Origin: MFD00082-c5 sp963697995
GTDB taxonomy: Bacteria > Chlamydiota > Chlamydiia > Chlamydiales > JAJFMB01
DNA length: 64,000 nt
Assembly: GCA_963697995.1 (NCBI GenBank)
Contig: OY969110.1
Location: 1,240,001-1,304,000, forward strand
Reading direction: 5' to 3'
Position numbers and translations under genes: made by a program
Part shown: piece by piece, positions 33,878 through 41,211 of the stretch
Numbering within the stretch: the first letter of the stretch is position 1
How the letters are laid out: each line of letters opens with the position of its first letter
Notes under the pieces: generated by a model
Database searches by the model: none
Seen by the model: the letters and a program-made list of their open reading frames with translations, nothing else
What the model was told of the DNA's origin: nothing

Positions 33878-34413
33878 GGGTTTTGTTTCTTCTCGCCGTT
33901 TTTTGCCTCACCGGTTGTGGGTATCGGTTAGGTCAGGGGGGATTAAGGGCTGGGACGATCACAGTGCCTTTTGTGCAGGGGGATGATGACGGCAGGCTAA
34001 CCTCCTACCTCGTAAGAGAGCTTTCCCGCTCCGGGGGTGTTAGGGTCGTAACGACTCATGGGGAGCTCACTCTTCAAGTGAAGCTTTTAAATTTAAAAAA
34101 CCGAACGATTGGATACCGCTACGATCAAAAAAGTTGTGATTGCCTGGCAAAATCGGTGATTCCGACTGAGGTGAGGAAGATACTGGAGGCTGAAGTGATT
34201 GTTGTAAGGGGTGATACGATCCTTGCAGGCCCCACATTGATCGAAGCTTCCTACGATTACGACTTTGACTATTGCCAAGTGAAACAGGAGGTCAACGTTT
34301 TTTCACTTGGTCAACTAGTGGATATTGAGACGGCAGCAGATTCTGCACTTGATCCTCTCTATAGGAGATTAGCTGAAAAGGTCACTACTTATGTAGTGAC
34401 CTTACCCCTTTGA
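33874..34413 (+). CDS. lptE: LptE-like LPS-assembly lipoprotein
   Basis: 179 residues. A lipoprotein signal peptide ends in the lipobox LTGC (Cys15), followed by GYRLGQGG and a compact domain with the VPFVQGDDDGRLTSYLVREL stretch that LptE/RlpB proteins use. LptE plugs LptD, the outer-membrane LPS translocon. The substrate made by lpxC/lpxA further along the window fits. The start overlaps the previous stop (ATGA), so the pair is translationally coupled. Sequence similarity in this family is low; an unrelated secreted lipoprotein cannot be fully excluded. Confidence 0.7.
   Translation: MRVLFLLAVFCLTGCGYRLGQGGLRAGTITVPFVQGDDDGRLTSYLVRELSRSGGVRVVTTHGELTLQVKLLNLKNRTIGYRYDQKSCDCLAKSVIPTEVRKILEAEVIVVRGDTILAGPTLIEASYDYDFDYCQVKQEVNVFSLGQLVDIETAADSALDPLYRRLAEKVTTYVVTLPL
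34378..34403 (+). terminator. Hairpin overlapping the end of lptE
   Basis: A perfect 11-bp stem (AAGGTCACTAC / GTAGTGACCTT) with TTAT loop lies inside the last codons of lptE and encodes KVTTYVVT. It is not followed by a T run, so it is either a weak terminator or an mRNA 3-prime end stabiliser. Confidence 0.45.
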
Positions 34414-34471
34414 ATATCTCTTCTTGGTAGCCCAACTCAAGGCTTTTATTTTTCACAACCAACTCTCAAAA

Positions 34472-34555
34472 ATGAATTTCGAAAGAGAATTATTAAATTC
34501 TAAGATAAAGAGCCTTGAGGGTTTTGATGAGGAGCTTAAAAAACGCTACTATTAA
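34472..34555 (+). CDS. Possible 27-residue peptide or gene remnant
   Basis: ATG at 34472 opens a frame MNFERELLNSKIKSLEGFDE and a few more residues, rich in Lys, Glu and Leu, ending at TAA 34553-34555. It has coding-like composition but no ribosome site, and its end overlaps the stop of the convergent gene by four bases. In Chlamydia the next gene here is an RsbW-like kinase; this may be nothing more than chance or a leftover. Confidence 0.2.
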   Translation: MNFERELLNSKIKSLEGFDEELKKRYY

Positions 34556-35166
34556 AACCGGATTCCGTCCCCATCAAAGGGATCTTTGAGTTTTTCATAC
34601 GATTTTATTTGGAACTGGAAGGGATTGATGATTGCGCGAGTGCCGCGGCAAATTTCTGAGACGATTGCTAAAGGATTAAAATAGTCTAATGCAAATTTAT
34701 TGATTTTAATATTGTTCCCTCTAGTAACAATTGCAGCAATTAACGCAAAAATTGCAGGGACAAAATAAATAATGCGTGTAGCGACCTCTTTTATAAGCTC
34801 TTTTAGACAATATAATCGAGAGATAATGTGTTTAGTGTAAAAATTCTTTTGATTAATAACTATATTATCAAATGTTGATTTCTTAAGATTAATAAATGAT
34901 GTTTTTGCATTTTGATTAAGTACTAATAGAATATTTTTTAATAAATTGGGTGTCACATGATGGAGGTAGTTTTTTTCATCCTCGATTCCCGCATTATTGT
35001 TAATGCTTTTATTCAATCCGAGGGTAAGCACCGACAAGGGAGTAAACACTGCTGTTTGAATTGCGGTTTTTAAAATATCAGGAATAGTTTGCTTTAATAT
35101 GACTAGGGGAGAATAAACTAACCTTTCAACAAAAAGAGGATATTTTGTAAGATCAGTAGCACTCAT
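34552..35166 (-). CDS. Small membrane-protein paralogue 1
   Basis: 204 residues from the ATG at 35166, selected because GGA and spacing fit; the ATG at 35208 has no ribosome site. Two hydrophobic regions: one around residues 30-50 (ILKTAIQTAVFTPLSVLTLG) and a stronger one near 125-150 (IIYFVPAIFALIAAIVTRG). The tail motif ICRGTRAIINPFQFQ is shared with two other proteins just upstream on the same strand. Function unknown. In chlamydiae, small proteins with paired hydrophobic stretches are often inclusion-membrane proteins; that is only a possibility here. A copy of the miniature element separates it from paralogue 2. Confidence 0.7.
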   Translation of the reverse strand: MSATDLTKYPLFVERLVYSPLVILKQTIPDILKTAIQTAVFTPLSVLTLGLNKSINNNAGIEDEKNYLHHVTPNLLKNILLVLNQNAKTSFINLKKSTFDNIVINQKNFYTKHIISRLYCLKELIKEVATRIIYFVPAIFALIAAIVTRGNNIKINKFALDYFNPLAIVSEICRGTRAIINPFQFQIKSYEKLKDPFDGDGIRF

Positions 35167-35249
35167 GTGAAATTCCTTTTTTAAAAACCTTAGATTAATT
35201 AAGTGCACATTCTAAACGATAGAGGATTTAATTTCAAGTTAAATATTTA

Positions 35250-35524
35250 GTCGGCCCTGAAAAAGTCCTCTCCAATAAAAAGTGCCCCTTTGGACAAAAA
35301 AGGCGTTTTACTCCTCACCAAACCTTGGCAAGGGGGTGAAGCGTCGTTCACCGCTTTTTTTGTTGCAAAAGGATCACTTTTTCTTTGGAGAGTGCGTGTT
35401 CCATTCGCGAAATTATTAAGTTTTTCTCATTGTCATATAATTAAACCTTGCAAAATAGGCTATGTCTCTCTTCCTCGTTAACTGCAAATTTTTCTCAAGG
35501 AACCCTTACTTTTTCAGGGCCGAC
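35250..35524 (+). mobile_element. Miniature inverted-repeat element, medium copy (275 bp)
   Basis: Same orientation and left end as the copies at 28001 and 37205 (GTCGGCCCTGAAAAAG), with the unique middle seen at 28001 and one single 88-bp tail unit ending CTTTTTCAGGGCCGAC. Flanking bases ATATTTA and TAGTTAG do not form a direct repeat, so the insertion duplication has been lost or the element was moved by recombination. Confidence 0.85.
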
Positions 35525-35569
35525 TAGTTAGGTTCCTAAAAAACCTGAAAGTTCAGGTTAAATGCCCCC

Positions 35570-36241
35570 TTAATATATCATCTCATCAAGCGGCGAATTG
35601 TGGTTGAGGGGGTCGCTCCGTTCATTGTAATAGCTCTTTTCGAACTGGAGGGGATTAATTATGGCGCGCACGCCACGGCATATGTCTGAGACGATTCCTA
35701 ACGGATTAAATAAATTTATTGCAATTTGATTGATCTCTTCAAATTTTCCTCTGGTTGCAATTGCAGCAATTAATGCAAAGGCTCCAGGAACCAGTAAGGC
35801 AATACGCAGAGCGACCATTGATACGAGTTTTACTTGCGAGGTAATAACTGCAGATATGAGGTGCACATATCTTTTTCCTTTTCTCGAAAACATAGTTTTA
35901 TGATATTCGGTCGATTCAACACTAAAGGTTGAGTGCTGAAACTTAGGTATTTTTGCGTCTTTGTTGACTATCTTCAAAACATGAACTAATAAATTAGGTG
36001 TCACATTATAGAGCCAGTTTCTTTTACTATCCACACCGGCATTTATGTTAATAGTTTTGTTTAATCCAAGGGTGACAATCGATAACGGAGTAAACACCGC
36101 CGTTTGAAGGATCCCCCTTACAAGCTTGGAAATCGTTGTCTCAATAACAACCCACGGGATATCAATAACTCTGTCGATAAAAAGGTCTAGGTTTTGAACA
36201 CTGTTTTCCCTACTAGTAAAATCTGGTTCATAAGAGGACAT
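35570..36241 (-). CDS. Small membrane-protein paralogue 2
   Basis: 223 residues, starting 8 bases after AGGAGCT. It shares with its neighbours the segments RGILQTAVFTPLSIVTLGLN (about 47-66), a Leu-rich stretch YNVTPNLLVHVLKIVNKDAK, the main hydrophobic segment LLVPGAFALIAAIATRG near residue 150 and the tail ICRGVRAIINPLQFEKSYY. The conserved Gly/Arg motifs after the membrane segment suggest a cytoplasmic or interface loop. I do not know the family. Paralogues 2 and 3 have almost the same ribosome-site region (AGGAGCTTAAGATG), showing that the duplicated unit included it. Confidence 0.75.
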   Translation of the reverse strand: MSSYEPDFTSRENSVQNLDLFIDRVIDIPWVVIETTISKLVRGILQTAVFTPLSIVTLGLNKTININAGVDSKRNWLYNVTPNLLVHVLKIVNKDAKIPKFQHSTFSVESTEYHKTMFSRKGKRYVHLISAVITSQVKLVSMVALRIALLVPGAFALIAAIATRGKFEEINQIAINLFNPLGIVSDICRGVRAIINPLQFEKSYYNERSDPLNHNSPLDEMIY

Positions 36242-36372
36242 CTTAAGCTCCTAAGGGCTAAGTTTTTAAAATTAAAAGATATACTATCACAAATCAACGA
36301 TTTTGTCTATTGAAAACCTGAAGAAAGTTCAAAAAAATAGTTATAAACTTAAAATTAGAGCATAAGAGAAAG

Positions 36373-36396
36373 TGGCAAACACATAAGTGTTTGCCA
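36373..36396 (-). terminator. Terminator hairpin after paralogue 3
   Basis: TGGCAAACAC and GTGTTTGCCA form a perfect 10-bp stem with a four-base loop. On the minus strand it is followed by CTTTCTCTT, a moderate U-rich tail, and lies 45 bp after the stop of the 36441-37034 gene. Confidence 0.65.
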
Positions 36397-36440
36397 AAAA
36401 ACCATAGTTCCTATGAGGTGGAAGGGAGCAAGAGCTCTTT

Positions 36441-37034
36441 CTAAAAAGCCCTATTTTGACCAGATGATTTAAAATAATACGATTCTTCAAACTGGAAGGG
36501 GTTGATAATACCGCGCACTCCACGGCATATGCATGAGACGATCCCTAAAGGATTAAAGAGTTTTATTGCTAAATCATTGATGTCTATATTTTTTCCTCTG
36601 GTTGCAATTGCAGCAATGAGTGCAAAAGATCCAGGAACCAACCCGATAATAGCGATAGCAACGAATTTCACAAGTGTTGTCAATACATCTAATCGAGAGA
36701 TCACATGTCTCCCCCAAAAATTTTTAGCTTTAGAATAACTTTTATTGAAAGGTGGTTCCAAAAAAATAATATGAGACTGATAGAGATCTTTGTTGAGTAC
36801 CTTGAAAACACCGTGCAATAAACCAGGTGTCACTTTGCTAAGCCAGTTTGTGTTATGGGTCACTCCGGCATTTTTGTTAATATTTTCACTTAATCCGAGA
36901 GTGGCAATTGACAAAGGAGTAAACACCGCTGTTTGAAGAATCCCTTTTGCAAGGTCGGGAATGGTTGTTTCGACAAAATATTGTGATAAACTACCTATTC
37001 TTTCCACAAGACATTCTGAATAAATACAGTTCAT
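36441..37034 (-). CDS. Small membrane-protein paralogue 3
   Basis: 197 residues with AGGAGCT ahead of the ATG. It carries the same ordered motifs as the other two copies: KGILQTAVFTPLSIATLGL, NTNWLSKVTPGLLHGVFKVL, LVPGSFALIAAIATRG and ICRGVRGIINPFQFEESYY. It is closest to paralogue 2. Its coding end is followed by a terminator, so each gene of this cluster is probably transcribed separately. Miniature elements at 35250 and 37205 flank paralogues 2 and 3 in the same orientation. Confidence 0.75.
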   Translation of the reverse strand: MNCIYSECLVERIGSLSQYFVETTIPDLAKGILQTAVFTPLSIATLGLSENINKNAGVTHNTNWLSKVTPGLLHGVFKVLNKDLYQSHIIFLEPPFNKSYSKAKNFWGRHVISRLDVLTTLVKFVAIAIIGLVPGSFALIAAIATRGKNIDINDLAIKLFNPLGIVSCICRGVRGIINPFQFEESYYFKSSGQNRAF

Positions 37035-37204
37035 CTTAAGCTCCTTTTATTAACTATTGAGGTTGATTTGCAAAAAGTAAAATCAACCAGTAAGTCTCTT
37101 TACAAAGAGGTCTATTGTGCCTTAAATCATCAATTTTTGTCTATAAAAAAAATATGAAAAAGTTTAAGAAAATCACAATATTAAATTTTCTTAATATTAT
37201 ATTA

Positions 37205-37365
37205 GTCGGCCCTGAAAAAGTCCTCTCCAATAAAAAGTGCCCCTTTTGACAAAAAAAGCGTTTTACTCCTCACCAAACCCCTCAAGTGGGGGGGAAGCGT
37301 CGTTCACTGCATTTTTTGTTGCAAAAGGATCACTTTTTATTGGAGAGGACTTTTTCAGGGCCGAC
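37205..37365 (+). mobile_element. Miniature inverted-repeat element, intact short copy with 7-bp target duplication
   Basis: 161 bp bounded by perfect 35-bp terminal inverted repeats: left arm 37205-37239 beginning GTCGGCCCTGAAAAAG, right arm 37331-37365 ending CTTTTTCAGGGCCGAC. TATATTA stands directly on both sides (37198-37204 and 37366-37372). Between the arms there is no coding capacity. This is the best-preserved member of the family in the window and defines its ends. Confidence 0.93.
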
Positions 37366-37422
37366 TATATTAGAACTTATGAAGATAAAGGAATAGACCT
37401 TTTTTGAAAGAAGTCTATTGGG

Positions 37423-37851
37423 TTATGATTCATCTTCAAGGGAGGCTAGCAGTTTTTCGTTTTCTTGAATTTCGAGCAGCACATGCTCGATTAAATGCAA
37501 TATCCTCGGCGTTACGTTATACACTCCCGAAGAGCGGTAACCCACTTCAAGGACTGGGTAGCCGTGCTTGATCAATGCAATAAAAATATAGGTCGAAGAG
37601 TAAGTATCCTGGTTGTCGGGCGTGATCCAAATAATAAATTCCTCGCTTACCAGTGTTACCTTATCTTGTGATTCGATCATGTGAAAAAGTCTGGTAATCG
37701 ACGCCTCATCCTTTTGATGCGTTTCTAAGTCCAGAATTTTATACTTTTGTAAAAGACTTAAATCCACCTCAATGATCCCCTCCGGCAAATGCTGCAGGAT
37801 GTTGGTCATAAATTCGTGGTAGAACTTCTCTAATGTCTGAATATCAATCAT
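37423..37851 (-). CDS. Unknown 142-residue protein
   Basis: I chose the ATG at 37851 because GGGGGG lies seven bases before it; the frame stays open a further 54 codons to a TTG without ribosome site. The product is acidic, soluble, with a beta-rich middle (KVTLVSEEFIIWITPD, TYIFIALIKHGYPVLEVGYR) and a helical C-terminus (PRILHLIEHVLLEIQENEKL). I do not recognise it. In Chlamydia, two genes lie between the lptE-like gene and dacF; this may correspond to one of them, but I cannot show it. Confidence 0.6.
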   Translation of the reverse strand: MIDIQTLEKFYHEFMTNILQHLPEGIIEVDLSLLQKYKILDLETHQKDEASITRLFHMIESQDKVTLVSEEFIIWITPDNQDTYSSTYIFIALIKHGYPVLEVGYRSSGVYNVTPRILHLIEHVLLEIQENEKLLASLEDES

Positions 37852-38168
37852 TTGAATCCCCCCGTATTCTTGATTATAAGTCAAAATTAAACTTGATGCA
37901 ATAAAAAAATTGAAGAGATTGGTTTTTAGTTTGGATGATTTTCTTATTTCTCGTTGATCTTTAAGGGCTTTCTTAAGCAATAAATCTCTTTTAAAATCCC
38001 ATTCAATCGACAAAGCTGCTAATTTTTTCAGAGAATTTTTCCAATAAAGGGAATTTAGACAGAGGTCTAATAAAAAAATTAAAACCGAAAAAATTAGAAT
38101 TTTCGTTGAGTCTTACCGATTCATTCGTGTAAAGTGGGATTGGTTTTTCATCAGTTTTAAGGAGCCCG

Positions 38169-39449
38169 ATGAGGTTTTTTCTCTGTTTTTTTTGTGTTGT
38201 ATCGCACTCTCTTTTAGGAAAGCCGCTGGTTGTCGATGTTAAAGCAGAAGGTGCCATTTTGATGAATGCTGAAACGGGTGTTGTCCTGTTTGAAAAAAAC
38301 GCCACAAAAGAGTTCCATCCGGCAAGTATCACAAAAATCGCAACAGCTCTTTTTGCTCTTAAAATGAAAGGGGATCAGTTAGATGAGATGGTGGAGGCTA
38401 AGCAAGAAGCGCTTGTCTCTTTAAGCGAAGAGGCTAAAAAAAAGGGGGGGTACTCGTGTCCGGCCTATTGGCTTGTTCCCGGTGGGACCCATATTGGGAT
38501 TAAAAAAGGGGAGGAGCTTAGTTTAAACGATTTGCTTCACGGCATGATGGTCGCCTCGGGTAATGACGCCGCTAACGTGATCGCCCAGCACGTATCGGGC
38601 TCTGTTCCTAAGTTTATGGAGGAATTAAACTTGTTTTTAAAAGAGGTGGGGTGTCAAAGCACCACTTTTTGCAATCCTCATGGTCTTCATCACCCCTCTC
38701 ACCAAAGTTCTGCCTATGACATGGCTTTGATAGCGAGAGAAGCTTTAAAATCCCCCTCTTTTAGGCGCATTGTGTCAACTGTGAAATATGAGCGCCCGAA
38801 GACAAACAAGCAAGAGGCGACCACTCTTTTGCAAACCAATAAGCTTCTAAGACAAGGCGCTCACTATAACCCAAAAGCGATAGGGGTTAAAACGGGGTAT
38901 ATCGCTAATGCTTGCCACACTTTTGTTGGAGCTGCTGAACATGAGGGAAGGGTCTTGATTGCTGTTCTTATGAAGACAAAAGAGAGAGAGGATATTTTTA
39001 AGGATACTAATAAACTTTTTGAAAAAGCGTTTGCCGAGACAAAGGTTAAAAAAGTTCTTCTAAAAATGGGGGAGCAGAAGTATGAGCGGAGTGTTGAAAA
39101 GGGGGGACAAGTTTTAAAGACAAAGCTTTTGGAGGATTTATCTTACGAGTATTACCCGGCCGAAGAGGAGCCTTTAAAGTGCACTCTTTTGTGGGAAGAG
39201 GGATTAAAAGCCCCTATTAATCAAGGGGAAACTGTTGCAAAAGTTGTTTTAGAAACGGCAAGTGGTCGTCACATTCAAACACTTCCTCTCGTAGCCAGCC
39301 AGTTTGTCGATATTAGTATGAGAGAGAAATTAGCTCCCTTTATTAAAATTGCTTCTTTTGTGGGAATTAGCTTTTTTGTTTTAATACTACTTTATAGATT
39401 TCTAAAAACTGCAAGAGCGAGAGCTCCTCGGGGCGGCTCATGGGGTTAA
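38169..39449 (+). CDS. dacF: D-alanyl-D-alanine carboxypeptidase (penicillin-binding protein, S11 family)
   Basis: 426 residues. A signal peptide (MRFFLCFFCVVSHSLLG) leads to a low-molecular-mass PBP domain with active-site SITK (Ser53, Lys56), SGN in VASGNDAAN and KTG in GVKTGYIANACHT. A second beta-rich domain follows to about residue 385. The enzyme trims peptidoglycan stem peptides in the periplasm. The C-terminus SFFVLILLYRFLKTARARAP ends with a membrane anchor, but from about 39360 the sequence encoding it is a copy of the 114-bp repeat derived antisense from the end of ksgA. The anchor has therefore been built from, or replaced by, repeat DNA. AAGGAG precedes the ATG. Confidence 0.95.
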   Translation: MRFFLCFFCVVSHSLLGKPLVVDVKAEGAILMNAETGVVLFEKNATKEFHPASITKIATALFALKMKGDQLDEMVEAKQEALVSLSEEAKKKGGYSCPAYWLVPGGTHIGIKKGEELSLNDLLHGMMVASGNDAANVIAQHVSGSVPKFMEELNLFLKEVGCQSTTFCNPHGLHHPSHQSSAYDMALIAREALKSPSFRRIVSTVKYERPKTNKQEATTLLQTNKLLRQGAHYNPKAIGVKTGYIANACHTFVGAAEHEGRVLIAVLMKTKEREDIFKDTNKLFEKAFAETKVKKVLLKMGEQKYERSVEKGGQVLKTKLLEDLSYEYYPAEEEPLKCTLLWEEGLKAPINQGETVAKVVLETASGRHIQTLPLVASQFVDISMREKLAPFIKIASFVGISFFVLILLYRFLKTARARAPRGGSWG

Positions 39450-40506
39450 CCCCCGCTTCTTCTAGAATCTCTTTTGGAATTTAGCTTTTTTGTTTTAATA
39501 CTACTTTATAGATCTCTAAAAACTGCAAGAGCGAGAGCTCCTCGGGGCGGCTCATGGGGTTAACCCCCGCTTCTTCTAGTATCTCTTTTGGAATTTGGCT
39601 TTTTAGTTTTAATACTACTTTATAGATCTCTAAAAACTGCAAGAGCGAGAGCTCCTCGGGGCGGCTCATGGGGTTAACCCCCGCTTCTTCTAGTATCTCT
39701 TTTGGAATTTGGCTTTTTAGTTTTAATACTACTTTATAGATCTCTAAAAACTGCAAGAGCGAGAGCTCCTCGGGGCGGCTCATGGGGTTAACCCCCGCTT
39801 CTTCTAGAATCTTTTTTGGAATTTAGCTTTTTCGTTTTAATACTACTTTATAGATCTCTAAAAACTGCAAGAGCGAGAGCTCCTCGGGGCGGCTCATGGG
39901 GTTAACCCCCGCTTCTTCTAGAATCTTTTTTGGAATTTAGCTTTTTTGTTTTAATACTACTTTATAGATCTCTAAAAACTGCAAGAGCGAGAGCTCCTCG
40001 GGGCGGCTCATGGGGTTAACCCCCGCTTCTTCTAGTATCTCTTTTGGAATTTGGCTTTTTCGTTTTAATACTACTTTATAGATCTCTAAAAACTGCAAGA
40101 GCGAGAGCTCCTCGGGGCGGCTCATGGGGTTAACCCCCGCTTCTTCTAGAATCTTTTTTGGAATTTGGCTTTTTTGTTTTAATACTACTTTATAGATCTC
40201 TAAAAACTGCAAGAGCGAGAGCTCCTCGGGGCGGCTCATGGGGTTAACCCCCGCTTCTTCTAGTATCTCTTTTGGAATTTAGCTTTTTTGTTTTAATACT
40301 ACTTTATAGATCTCTAAAAACTGCAAGAGCGAGAGCTCCTCGGGGCGGCTCATGGGGTTAACCCCCGCTTCTTCTAGAATCTTTTTTGGAATTTAGCTTT
40401 TTTGTTTTAATACTACTTTATAGATCTCTAAAAACTGCAAGAGCGAGAGCTCCTCGGGGCGGCTCATGGGGTTAACCCCCGCTTCTTCTAGTATCTCTTT
40501 TGGAAT
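39368..40506 (-). repeat. Tandem array of 114-bp units derived from the ksgA 3-prime end
   Basis: The landmark GAGCTCCTCGGGGCGGCTCA recurs every 114 bp at 39421, 39535, 39649, 39763, 39877, 39991, 40105, 40219, 40333 and 40447. The last is the ksgA copy itself; the first lies within dacF. 114 bp equals 38 codons, so on the minus strand the units stay in one frame and encode IPKEILEEAGVNPMSRPEEL and the rest of the KsgA tail again and again. A C/T difference turns CAA into TAA at the unit joint: units with TTTGGC on the plus strand read through, and units with TTTAGC stop. Only a few other bases vary. Confidence 0.97.
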
Positions 40507-41211
40507 TTGGCTTTTAAGCTGTTTGCGCCTTTTTTGGAAGGTGCTTCGAATTAAGGCAAAAAAAGCCTCTTCATCTTCTATTTCGATTGGTTTTTTGGGT
40601 TTAAAGTGAACGATCGCGGATTCCACTTTAGGTTTTGGGTAAAAACAGTTGCGGCTGACCTTAAACCCATATTTTGGGTCTGTGTAAAAACTTAAGTAGA
40701 GGGAAAGGGAACCAAAATGTTCAGTACGAGGCTCTGCCGTCATCCTTCTGGCCACTTCCTCTTGCACCATCAAAGTGAGAGAAGTGATTGATTCCCAATC
40801 TTTAGCAAATCGGGTCGTGATAGGTGTCGCTATGTGGTAGGGTAGGTTTGCGATCACTTTGTACTTTTTGCCCTTGGGCAATTCAAATTGTAAGATATCT
40901 TCGTTGATTACAGTCAACCTGTTATCCTCTGTTTGAAGACGAAGGAGCGCCTTTGCTAAAATATCGTCTCTTTCGACAGCTAACACATGCGCTTTTTTCT
41001 CAAGCAAAATTTCTGTGAGAGAGCCGGGACCGGGTCCTATCTCTAAGACAAAATCCCCCTCTTCCACTTCAGCCGTTTTAACGATTTTTTCTAAAATGTT
41101 TCTGTCGAGCAAAAAGTTTTGGGAAAGAGACTTCTTTGGGGCAATCCCAAGAGAGTTCAAAAAGGCAAATAACTCTGCTGGCCTATAAATATTATAGAAA
41201 CTTTTTTCCAT
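40393..41211 (-). CDS. ksgA: 16S rRNA (adenine-1518/1519 N6)-dimethyltransferase
   Basis: 272 residues. The Rossmann methyltransferase domain has motif I VLEIGPGPGSLTE, the acidic end of strand 2 (VERD) and the catalytic NLPYHIATPI (NLPY) motif, and the C-terminal helical domain carries FQKRRKQLK. KsgA dimethylates two adjacent adenines in the 3-prime hairpin of 16S rRNA. The C-terminus AGVNPMSRPEELSLLQFLEI is a normal KsgA ending. Its stop codon TAA (40393-40395) is the first variable codon of the adjacent repeat unit; a CAA there would lengthen the protein by one 38-residue unit. The ATG overlaps the previous stop by one base (TAATG). Confidence 0.96.
   Translation of the reverse strand: MEKSFYNIYRPAELFAFLNSLGIAPKKSLSQNFLLDRNILEKIVKTAEVEEGDFVLEIGPGPGSLTEILLEKKAHVLAVERDDILAKALLRLQTEDNRLTVINEDILQFELPKGKKYKVIANLPYHIATPITTRFAKDWESITSLTLMVQEEVARRMTAEPRTEHFGSLSLYLSFYTDPKYGFKVSRNCFYPKPKVESAIVHFKPKKPIEIEDEEAFFALIRSTFQKRRKQLKSQIPKEILEEAGVNPMSRPEELSLLQFLEIYKVVLKQKS

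Noticed and set aside
35250..37365. Composite transposon carrying membrane-protein paralogues 2 and 3
   Set aside because: The flanking miniature elements are in direct orientation, encode no transposase, and the outer ends show no shared target duplication.
37852..38013. Longer start (TTG) for the 142-residue protein
   Set aside because: No ribosome site at the TTG, while the ATG at 37851 has GGGGGG at the right distance.
39481..40239. Two 100-codon minus-strand frames in the ksgA-tail array
   Set aside because: They consist only of repeated KsgA C-terminal residues and exist because some joints have CAA instead of TAA; no start signal.
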